15,351 nt of DNA from Flavobacterium psychrophilum. GTDB taxonomy: Bacteria; Bacteroidota; Bacteroidia; Flavobacteriales; Flavobacteriaceae. Under the pieces are notes generated by a model. That model ran no database searches. It saw only the letters and a list, made by a program, of their open reading frames with translations, and was not told the DNA's origin. Position numbers and translations under genes: made by a program. How positions within the stretch are numbered: the first letter of the stretch is position 1; each line of letters opens with the position of its first letter. The stretch is taken from assembly GCA_003243255.1 (NCBI GenBank), contig QFQM01000105.1:1-15351 (forward strand), written 5' to 3'. Below, piece after piece: positions 7,972 to 14,580 of this stretch.

Positions 7972-9060
7972 ATGAAAATTACTCTGATTGCAGGCACCAG
8001 GCCTAATTTCATCAAAATCGCTCCCATTATCAGGGCCATCGAAAAAAATAACCTGACTTCAGGAAAAAAGATCGATTACCGGCTTGTACATACCGGCCAG
8101 CATTATGACGATAAGCTAAGCAAGGTCTTTTTTGAGCAACTAAATATACCGGAGGCTCATGTCAATCTAGGCGCTGGATCAGGTACTCAGGCGGAGCAAA
8201 CAGGCAAGATCATGGTGGAGTTTGAAAGGGACTTGAGTGCTCATCCTACGGATCTGGTAGTAGTGGTGGGTGATGTGACATCCACTATGGCATGTACTAT
8301 TGTTGCCAAAAAGATGAATACAAAAGTAGCACATGTAGAGGGAGGTATTCGCTCTTTTGATATGGCAATGCCCGAAGAAATTAATCGTATGGTTACCGAT
8401 TCGCTGGCAGATTATTTTTTCACCACTTCCGAGGTAGCCAACCAGAATCTCCGACACAACGGAGTGAAAGAAGAACGGATTTTCTTTGTGGGAAATACCA
8501 TGATTGATACGCTAAATGCTAATCTTTCGAGGGCATTTAAACCGCAACTTTGGGATAAAAACAAACTGGATTCAAAACGGTATGGCGTTCTCACACTGCA
8601 CCGCCCTTCCAATGTAGATGATCCTGAAAAATTTGCACACTGGATGCAATTGCTTGATGAGAAAGCAGCGATGCCGTTGATATTTCCGGTTCATCCACGT
8701 ACGCTCAAAAACTTTGCTACGTTGGTACAAAAACCAAAAAACATTATCACCTGTGATCCGCTTAGCTACCTGGAGTTTATCTACCTGATCAAGGAAGCCA
8801 AAGTGGTGATTACCGATTCGGGTGGAGTTCAGGAAGAAACAACCGTATTGGGAGTACCTTGCATCACCCTTCGAAATAATACTGAACGACCTGAGACGAT
8901 AACGTTTGGAACCAACGAAATGACCGGGGATAGTTACGATCTTTTAATTGATTCGTTGACTAAATTGAATTACGGACAATGGAAGAAGGGAACCATTCCA
9001 CCAAAGTGGGATGGTAAGACCTCTGAACGGATCGTTAGAATCTTAACCTCAATTCCGTAG
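7972..9060 (+). CDS. wecB: Non-hydrolysing UDP-N-acetylglucosamine 2-epimerase (WecB/WbpI family)
   Basis: The 362-residue protein is a GT-B-fold sugar-nucleotide 2-epimerase, converting UDP-GlcNAc (or a modified UDP-GlcNAc derivative) to the manno form in the cytoplasm. Motifs in order are GTRPNFIKIAPI (residues 8-19), HTGQHYD (40-46), VVGDVTST with D101, HVEGGIRSF with E123, MPEEINR with E135-E136, FPVHPRT with H241, and DSGGVQEE (282-289). D101, E123, E136 and H241 are probable counterparts of the catalytic residues known in the non-hydrolysing enzymes. The length is normal and no catalytic residue appears lost. The N-terminal GTRPNFIK and the MPEEINR motif resemble the WbpI-like branch as much as classical WecB, so the exact substrate is open; the symbol is by family only. 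The ATG at 7972 starts right at the conserved strand. The next gene begins 6 bases after its stop. Confidence 0.93.
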   Translation: MKITLIAGTRPNFIKIAPIIRAIEKNNLTSGKKIDYRLVHTGQHYDDKLSKVFFEQLNIPEAHVNLGAGSGTQAEQTGKIMVEFERDLSAHPTDLVVVVGDVTSTMACTIVAKKMNTKVAHVEGGIRSFDMAMPEEINRMVTDSLADYFFTTSEVANQNLRHNGVKEERIFFVGNTMIDTLNANLSRAFKPQLWDKNKLDSKRYGVLTLHRPSNVDDPEKFAHWMQLLDEKAAMPLIFPVHPRTLKNFATLVQKPKNIITCDPLSYLEFIYLIKEAKVVITDSGGVQEETTVLGVPCITLRNNTERPETITFGTNEMTGDSYDLLIDSLTKLNYGQWKKGTIPPKWDGKTSERIVRILTSIP

Positions 9061-9066
9061 TGCTGA

Positions 9067-11316
9067 ATGAACCCCAAAAACCTGATCACTTTTTCTTTTT
9101 ATCTTCTATCCGTCTGTCTGCACGCACAGGTGGATAATATAGGTTCAGGCCGCGCTATTAAATTTAATGGTGCTGGCAGTTATATCAGACTAGGAGACAC
9201 TTATCATGATGTGAATCTGCCTTTCACCGTCTCAGCATGGATTTATCTCGATCCAAGCAATAGCACTCCTTCTGCCATTTTTGTTTCTAATGACAATACT
9301 CCCACTTATCGTGGATTCTGGTTTTTTATTAGTGGTAGTCAGTTGTGGTGCGAATTTGGAGATGGTACAGGAGCTAGCCTTTCGACTTACAGGAGAGGAA
9401 AAATGGCTTCAGTAAGTAATGTATTAGGTCGTTGGATAAACGTCTGTGCGGTAATGAAGGCCCCTTATGATATTCAACTGTATATAAATGGGATAAATGT
9501 TGGTGGAAACTCTTCAGGAGATTCCAGTCGGCCTATGGCTTCCAGTTACCCTGGCGATACTCCCAAAATAGGTCACTTTCTTTCAAATAATGTGACCTAT
9601 GGATTCAATGGACTAATGGATGAAGTAAGGTTGTGGAAGAGGGCTTTGACTGAAAATGAGGTAAGAACTTCCATGTGTGTACGTTTGGCAGGTAACGAAA
9701 GTGATTTGATAGGATATTGGAATTTTGATGAGACCACTGGGAATATTGTTTACGATAAAACAGCAGGAGCGCATCACGGAACATTTGTTGGAAACCCTGT
9801 GCGTGTTTTTTCGGGTGCGCCAGTTGGAGATAAATCTACCTTTCGCTATTTGTCGAACTGGACAAACGTCACTGTGAGTCAAACGGAGAATCAGGATAAC
9901 GTTGTAGTGAGCAACATACAAGGTAATCCTGAAGGTATTCAAATATATGAAGTGTCTTCTTTACCAAACCAAATGAATGGCCTTTCAGCGATCAGTCCAA
10001 CCGCTCCTTATTTTGGAGTATTTGTTGCCAGTCTGGACAACAATAATGTTTTTGATCTGGAATACAATTATAATGGAATAGAAGCTTGTAATATTCTTAA
10101 AAGAAATGATAATAGTGGCACATCCTGGGTGAGTGTAGGATCACCTGCGTATAGAATTTTACAACGCGGTGAATTTGTCAAATCACTGGGTAAAAAAGTG
10201 AGATTGGACTTGGGCCCTGATCTGTCCGTCTGTAATCAGAATTCTGTTGCGATTGCTTCAGATACAACCAACGCGGGTTTTGGTTATCTATGGAATACCG
10301 GACAAACTACTCCAGCGATTACGGTTTCAAGTTCAGGAAAATATTGGTTAAGAATTGTTGGCGGCTGCAATGTGGCTGTGGATACCATTAATGTAAAAAT
10401 GTCTTTCACGCCTGTAGCCTTCTCCCTGGGTAATGATGAATTGATCTGTCCTTTTGTTAAAAGACGTATTCAGCCATACAACGGATCAACCAATCTTGAA
10501 GGGCTTGATTTTACGTGGCAGGATGGATCGAAGAAAAGTTATTTTGACGTTTTGAGTTACGGAAAATATTGGGTCAGTGTAAAAAATAGCTGTGGGGAAG
10601 TAAGAGATTCCGTTTCATTTCAAATGCCAGGTAAAGAAATAAATTTAGACTTGGGGCCAGATAAGGCAACCTGTGATCAGCGATCACTACCACTATCCAC
10701 TAATGTAACAGACGATACTTACACGTATCTATGGAGTACAGGGGCAACATCTCCAGGAATAGTAGCTACAAAATCAGGAAAGTACTGGTTGAAAATTACT
10801 GATGGCTGCAGAATAAAACAAGATACAATAAGCGTGAAAATATCAAGTCAACCAACATCAATTGATTTAGGTGAGAGCGAAATGGTTTGTCCCCTCGTTC
10901 CAAGGATACTTCAATTTGACTATACGCTTGATGACCTTTCATTTACATGGCAAGACGGTTCAATTCAACCTGATTTTAATATGACGGAATACGGTGAATA
11001 CTGGGTGATTGCTAAGAATAGTTGTGGTGAAGCTAAAGGATCAATTTCATTTGTTAAACCTCCACTGGAAATTAAAAATCTTCCTAATGTTATTACACCT
11101 AATGGGGATACGTACAATCAGTTCCTTTATTTTGATACAAAAAAGTATGGAAGTGTTTCATTATTGGTTTTAAATCGTTGGGGGGAAAGTGTTTTTTATA
11201 GTAGCGATTATAAAAATGATTGGGATGGAAAAGACATCTCTTCCGGAACCTACTTTTATACGTTGAGAGGTGAATGTTTCAATGATGTAAAAAGTTCTTT
11301 ATCTATTTTAAAATAG
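9067..11316 (+). CDS. Secreted LamG-domain protein with Ig-like repeats and T9SS type B sorting domain
   Basis: The 749-residue protein begins with a signal peptide (cleavage likely between A20 and Q21). A LamG/concanavalin-like lectin domain follows (about 30-200; AIKFNGAGSYIRLGD, FTVSAWIYLDP, FNGLMDEVRLWKRAL), with an extension beginning GYWNFDETTG at 215. Residues about 270-375 form a further beta-rich region I cannot name. Then come four Cys-paired Ig-like repeats (380-671) and a gliding-associated (CHU_C) C-terminal domain from L672 (NVITPNGDTYNQF, LNRWGESVFYSSDYKNDWDG, SGTYFYTL). The last domain is the type B signal for export through the T9SS and surface attachment or release. LamG domains often bind glycans, so an adhesin or surface-layer role is plausible but not shown. 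It starts 6 bases after the epimerase stop, so the two are probably cotranscribed. No truncation is seen. Confidence 0.92.
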   Translation: MNPKNLITFSFYLLSVCLHAQVDNIGSGRAIKFNGAGSYIRLGDTYHDVNLPFTVSAWIYLDPSNSTPSAIFVSNDNTPTYRGFWFFISGSQLWCEFGDGTGASLSTYRRGKMASVSNVLGRWINVCAVMKAPYDIQLYINGINVGGNSSGDSSRPMASSYPGDTPKIGHFLSNNVTYGFNGLMDEVRLWKRALTENEVRTSMCVRLAGNESDLIGYWNFDETTGNIVYDKTAGAHHGTFVGNPVRVFSGAPVGDKSTFRYLSNWTNVTVSQTENQDNVVVSNIQGNPEGIQIYEVSSLPNQMNGLSAISPTAPYFGVFVASLDNNNVFDLEYNYNGIEACNILKRNDNSGTSWVSVGSPAYRILQRGEFVKSLGKKVRLDLGPDLSVCNQNSVAIASDTTNAGFGYLWNTGQTTPAITVSSSGKYWLRIVGGCNVAVDTINVKMSFTPVAFSLGNDELICPFVKRRIQPYNGSTNLEGLDFTWQDGSKKSYFDVLSYGKYWVSVKNSCGEVRDSVSFQMPGKEINLDLGPDKATCDQRSLPLSTNVTDDTYTYLWSTGATSPGIVATKSGKYWLKITDGCRIKQDTISVKISSQPTSIDLGESEMVCPLVPRILQFDYTLDDLSFTWQDGSIQPDFNMTEYGEYWVIAKNSCGEAKGSISFVKPPLEIKNLPNVITPNGDTYNQFLYFDTKKYGSVSLLVLNRWGESVFYSSDYKNDWDGKDISSGTYFYTLRGECFNDVKSSLSILK
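10204..11079 (+). repeat. A-B-A-B array of Ig-like repeats within the LamG protein
   Basis: Two repeat types alternate. Type A (from L380 and from L527) starts LDLGPD and has YLW.TG.T.P and SGKYWL before a Gly-Cys. Type B (from about F452 and I599) starts SLG or DLG and has CP.V, FTWQDGS, YG.YWV and KNSCGE. Equivalent residues are exactly 147 apart: L380/L527, L454/L601, C389/C536, C434/C581, C461/C608, C509/C656. Each repeat carries one Cys near its start and one near its end, suggesting an internal disulfide. The even spacing indicates duplication of an A-B unit of 441 bases. Confidence 0.85.
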
Positions 11317-11318
11317 AT
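11301..11318. repeat. Perfect 18-base AT-rich palindrome over the LamG gene stop codon
   Basis: The sequence ATCTATTTTAAAATAGAT equals its own reverse complement and includes the TAG stop (11314-11316) of the upstream gene. It is almost free of G/C and has no loop, so it is a poor intrinsic terminator. It could be a protein-binding site or chance. The 95 bases that follow, up to the convergent fibre gene stop at 11414, hold no ORF and no clear GC-rich hairpin with a T-run. Confidence 0.5.
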
Positions 11319-11413
11319 TTGGTCACGAAGAACTAAAGCTGGGTTCAATAGCAAAAAGAGATGAAACATCACTTACTCTCAATGCGATTTGAAAAATAGG
11401 CATGCTTCAGTTT

Positions 11414-13423
11414 TTATTGTGGGCAAGCGATAGCGGTGAATACAGGAGTGCCCGAATCACTGACGGTCATTCTCCAGCATCCTCCATTGGGTGATTTCAT
11501 GATTACACCGCTGTCTACCTGCTCGATGTAAACATCATTCGTGGTTATTTTTACAAGTCCGCTTTCTGTTATCCTCATCCGTTCTTTCCGGATAGTTTCG
11601 TTTGTGTTGGTTGTTTCAAAACGGATATTAATGGGGTAGCTGAATGAAGAAGGGTTTGCACCTACATACATGTGAATGGCACCTGCATTTTGAAAATCAC
11701 TGTTGGCATAGATACTTCCGTATATTCCGGTAACTCGATCTCCATTGAAGGGTAGGGAAGGGGATGCAAATGAACCTCTTGCTCTTCTACCGATTAAGGC
11801 AGATCCATGAAAGTCGGTATTTGAATAAACAGAGGCATTTATTCCTAGCGAATTGTTGGCGTTTCTCATGTTGAGTACATCCAGATCGGTGCCTCCGTCA
11901 ATATCCAGTTTTACGGAAGGCGAATTCAATCCGATTCCTATTCTTCCGGTGTTGTAGTATAAATTAGATCCGGTAACACCCCATTGTTGAGGTTGGCCGG
12001 ATGCAAAACTCACGGGTGCTCCGTTTAGGAGGTACTGTGTAGCATTGATGCCACCGTTCACGTCCAGTTTACTCAAGGGGTCAGCTGAGCCTATTCCAAT
12101 ATTGCCATTTGATTTTACAGTGAATTTTTCGGTAATATCCCCATTACTGCCTCCCATGATATACAATGAATTGTTTTGGTCTATTCCGAAATCCCACATT
12201 CCATCTTGTGCGAACCGTAAATCATGAAACCGAAGAAATCGGCCAAGAGTACCTCCCGGTGTTACACCATAAGTCAGATTGGAAGTATTGGATCTTATCC
12301 AGAGTGGAATACCTCTGGAACTTACATCGGTAGCATTAATAAACAGGCCATTGCTTTTGTTGTTGTCGGATGTAGGGATAGGTGTATCAATATAAAGACT
12401 TGATCTGGATGCCTGGGAAGCAGTACCAATACTCACCTGTCCGCTGCTGTAATAGATGTCACTATTACTCCTTGTCCACGATTCACTGCTGGTATTAATG
12501 GACTGGCCATTGATCAGAAGTCCGGTTGCATTGATAGTTCCTGCCACATCGAGTTTGTAGGCAGGTGTAGTTGTTCCAATACCTACATTTCCTTCTTCTG
12601 TAATGCGGACACGTTCTGCCCGATCCATTTGCCCGGCAGATGTAGTTTCAAATCGTATGTTTGTGGGGTAGCTTAATCCTCCCGCGGCATTACCTACATA
12701 CATTTGAATTGCTGCTGCATTCTGATATGCGCCATTGAGAAATAAACTTCCGTAAACTCCGGTAATACGATCACCGGCCAGCACTGGTGCCGGGCTTAAG
12801 AATGTACCTCTTGATCTTTTTCCAATAAATGCTGAAGCATGAAAATCAGTATTCGATGCTACCAGATTAGTTAGCCCGGAAGAGTTGTTTTCATTCTTGA
12901 TTGAAAGAACATCCAAATCTCCACCGCCATTGATTTCAAGTTTTGTAGCTGGTGAACTTGAATTGATACCCATTTTTCCAAGATTGTAATAAATGTCGGC
13001 ACCGTTTTGTGACCACTTCTCATCCCCCGACTTCTCGGCATACAAAGCATAAGGTACCGATAGCAGCTGTGAAGTACCTACCAATTCAAATGCGTTGCCG
13101 CCAGCAGGATCCATTTCAATTTTTACGAAGAACGAATTCTTCCCCCAGTTGATCGAAGTGAATGTTCCCGTGCGCAATGTTCCTTTTCCGATCTCCAGAT
13201 TGATGGTTCCGGATGTACTTGTTTTTATACTGTGTGTTTCCGAATACACACTTGTGCCCGTTATGCTTCCCTGTAGTATGCCAACGCGCACACTTACCGT
13301 TTTATCCATAATAAGCACACCATTTTTATCTCTCAGTAAAGCCTGGTACTTAAATGACTGAGGGCTTTGTGCCCATAAACCGATGGTGGTGATGAGAAAA
13401 GCGAACGTGAGGATTGTTTTCAT
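11414..13423 (-). CDS. Secreted fibre-like repeat protein (tail-fibre-like, Bacteroidota surface protein)
   Basis: The 669-residue protein begins with a signal peptide (MKTILTFAFLITTIGLWAQ). The N-terminal domain (about 20-135; FKYQALLRDKNGVLI, then VGTSQLLSVPYALYAE) is common, to my knowledge, at the start of Bacteroidota surface proteins. The rest is a beta-rich, Gly/Asn/Ser-rich array. A motif of the form GxxGIGxxxPxxKLDVxGxINA recurs near residues 150, 280, 330 (degenerate), 440 and 495, often after W....(D/N).YY..G. These resemble phage-tail-fibre-like stalk repeats. A 114-residue block at 169-282 recurs at 513-626. The C-terminus (about 638-669) holds the protein's only two cysteines, C649 and C667. 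There is no type A or B sorting domain and no S74 chaperone domain. It overlaps the upstream small T9SS gene by 4 bases. Likely a surface fibre or adhesin; its export route is unclear. Confidence 0.85.
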   Translation of the reverse strand: MKTILTFAFLITTIGLWAQSPQSFKYQALLRDKNGVLIMDKTVSVRVGILQGSITGTSVYSETHSIKTSTSGTINLEIGKGTLRTGTFTSINWGKNSFFVKIEMDPAGGNAFELVGTSQLLSVPYALYAEKSGDEKWSQNGADIYYNLGKMGINSSSPATKLEINGGGDLDVLSIKNENNSSGLTNLVASNTDFHASAFIGKRSRGTFLSPAPVLAGDRITGVYGSLFLNGAYQNAAAIQMYVGNAAGGLSYPTNIRFETTSAGQMDRAERVRITEEGNVGIGTTTPAYKLDVAGTINATGLLINGQSINTSSESWTRSNSDIYYSSGQVSIGTASQASRSSLYIDTPIPTSDNNKSNGLFINATDVSSRGIPLWIRSNTSNLTYGVTPGGTLGRFLRFHDLRFAQDGMWDFGIDQNNSLYIMGGSNGDITEKFTVKSNGNIGIGSADPLSKLDVNGGINATQYLLNGAPVSFASGQPQQWGVTGSNLYYNTGRIGIGLNSPSVKLDIDGGTDLDVLNMRNANNSLGINASVYSNTDFHGSALIGRRARGSFASPSLPFNGDRVTGIYGSIYANSDFQNAGAIHMYVGANPSSFSYPINIRFETTNTNETIRKERMRITESGLVKITTNDVYIEQVDSGVIMKSPNGGCWRMTVSDSGTPVFTAIACPQ
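11546..11887 (-). repeat. Internal duplication in fibre protein, copy 2 (residues 513-626)
   Basis: This is the second copy of the 114-residue block, from DLDVLNMRNANNS to RMRITESGLVKI, 344 residues downstream of copy 1. The nucleotide sequences are also visibly alike, for example around the shared ACCTACATACAT strings at 11662 and 12690. Confidence 0.85.
12578..12919 (-). repeat. Internal duplication in fibre protein, copy 1 (residues 169-282)
   Basis: This block runs from DLDVLSIKNENNS to RVRITEEGNVGI. It aligns without a gap to copy 2; I count about 65 identities in 114 residues. Shared segments include SNTDFH, MYVG and NIRFETT. Confidence 0.85.
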
Positions 13424-13905
13424 TTCTTGAGGAGTTTATAGGTTTTTATGGAGTTATTTGTTCTTAGGGTCAGCAGGTAAAATCCGGGAGCAAGCAATTG
13501 TCCATCTACTCTTGCTTTCTGGTTGGAGATGAAATCCACTTCTGCCTTCATTACACGCCCGGTTTCATCGAGTAAAGTAATGTGCTGCTCTCTGAGGTTG
13601 CTGCTCTCATCGCCAGCTTCAATAAACAAGTCAGAGTGGAAGGGAACCGGGTAAATTTTAGCTTCCACAGCAATCGGTTCTTTAAGATCACCGGTAATGA
13701 TGAATATGCTGCCGGTTTCATTCACGCCATGACTCAGGTGTACCGAGCCGTTTGAAAAACTTTCAGTGATCAATTCTCCGATGGACCAATCGATGATAAT
13801 GGAGGTACTTTGGCTGCTTTGAGAAGCGGCAACAAAGCTGGCCGTTTGTGAAAAAGAAAGGAAGGAGATGCTGCTTAGCAGTACTACTACTAATCGTGTA
13901 TTCAT
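13420..13905 (-). CDS. Small secreted protein with T9SS type A sorting domain
   Basis: The 161-residue protein has a signal peptide (MNTRLVVVLLSSISFLSFSQ), a short beta-rich segment (about 21-75; IIIDWSIGELITES, then NGSVHLSHGVNETG) and a Por_Secre_tail-type A domain (about 83-161). The latter shows KIYPVPFHSDLFIE, LDETGRVM and LAPGFYLLTL and ends in basic KTYKLLKK. The middle segment resembles a widespread short Bacteroidota motif family with S.GE or S.GQ and a G(V)xQ/GVN turn. T9SS type A domains direct export across the outer membrane and usually A-LPS-type anchoring. Almost nothing but the sorting domain is present, so it may act as an adaptor. Its stop overlaps the start of the fibre gene (ATGA), implying coupled translation. 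It starts 79 bases after the ruvC stop; I find no clear promoter or terminator in that gap. Confidence 0.85.
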   Translation of the reverse strand: MNTRLVVVLLSSISFLSFSQTASFVAASQSSQSTSIIIDWSIGELITESFSNGSVHLSHGVNETGSIFIITGDLKEPIAVEAKIYPVPFHSDLFIEAGDESSNLREQHITLLDETGRVMKAEVDFISNQKARVDGQLLAPGFYLLTLRTNNSIKTYKLLKK

Positions 13906-13984
13906 GTTGAGGTAATTAAAACAGGTTTTTCGGGACTGGCGTGAAGGTACTGTTTTTTTGAAACTTCAGTTCTCCTCATTCCCT

Positions 13985-14545
13985 TTACTTCAATCGCCCC
14001 GGGTTTTCCTTTAAAAACCCTTCCCACGATTTGCTTTTCGATTTTTCGGTTCCATTTTGGTAGTGATGGCATACTGCTACCCCCAATGCATCGGAGGCAT
14101 CCAGCAGTTTGGGCATTTCTTTGATGCTGAAAATCTGCATCAGCATTTTGGCTACCTGCTCTTTGCTTGCATTACCATTGCCGGTAACGGATTGTTTTAC
14201 CTTTCGTGGGGCGTATTCGGTAATGGGTATCTCACGATGAAGCGCGGCTGACATCGCTACTCCCTGTGCCCGACCTAATTTCAGCATGGATTGTACGTTC
14301 TTGCCAAAAAAAGGAGCTTCCAGCGCTACTTCGTCCGGATTGAACTCGTCAATCAAAGCCAGAACGCGGTCAAAAATTTTCTTCAAGCGCAGTTCGTGTG
14401 TTTCCATCTTGCTGAGGTGGATAACACCAAACTGGAGCAGTTGGAGTTTGCTGCTGCCCAGCGCCAGAATGATTCCATATCCCATCACCGCTGTGCCTGG
14501 GTCGAGCCCAAGAATAATTTTCTCTTTAACCGCTTTTTTCTCCAT
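13985..14545 (-). CDS. ruvC: Holliday junction resolvase RuvC (crossover junction endodeoxyribonuclease)
   Basis: The 186-residue protein cleaves Holliday junctions symmetrically during recombination and repair, working with the RuvAB branch-migration complex. The four metal-binding acidic residues are all present: D15 in LGLDPGTAVMGYG, E76 in VALEAPFFGKN, and D149 and D152 in LLDASDALGVAVCHH. The RuvC helix and loop segment LKLGRAQGVAMSAAL and the TEYAPRKVKQSVTGNGNASKEQV region are typical. Length is near the family norm; the C-terminus has a short basic tail. ruvA and ruvB are not adjacent. The gene is divergent from a GT2 gene with only 35 bases between start codons, so its promoter must lie there or inside the neighbour. 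It precedes the T9SS pair on the same strand. Confidence 0.97.
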   Translation of the reverse strand: MEKKAVKEKIILGLDPGTAVMGYGIILALGSSKLQLLQFGVIHLSKMETHELRLKKIFDRVLALIDEFNPDEVALEAPFFGKNVQSMLKLGRAQGVAMSAALHREIPITEYAPRKVKQSVTGNGNASKEQVAKMLMQIFSIKEMPKLLDASDALGVAVCHHYQNGTEKSKSKSWEGFLKENPGRLK

Positions 14546-14580
14546 TTTGCTTCGGCTCGCAATTTAGCTACAAACTGTTC

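Noticed and set aside
11414..13423. Phage origin of the fibre gene, suggested by tail-fibre-like repeats
   Set aside because: It has a signal peptide, the typical Bacteroidota N-terminal domain and T9SS context; no other phage gene is in the window.
13906..13984. Possible terminator after ruvC or promoter before the T9SS pair
   Set aside because: Only a 4-base stem (AACT/AGTT) and a weak 6-of-8 -7 match (TACCTTCA) without a -33 element are present.
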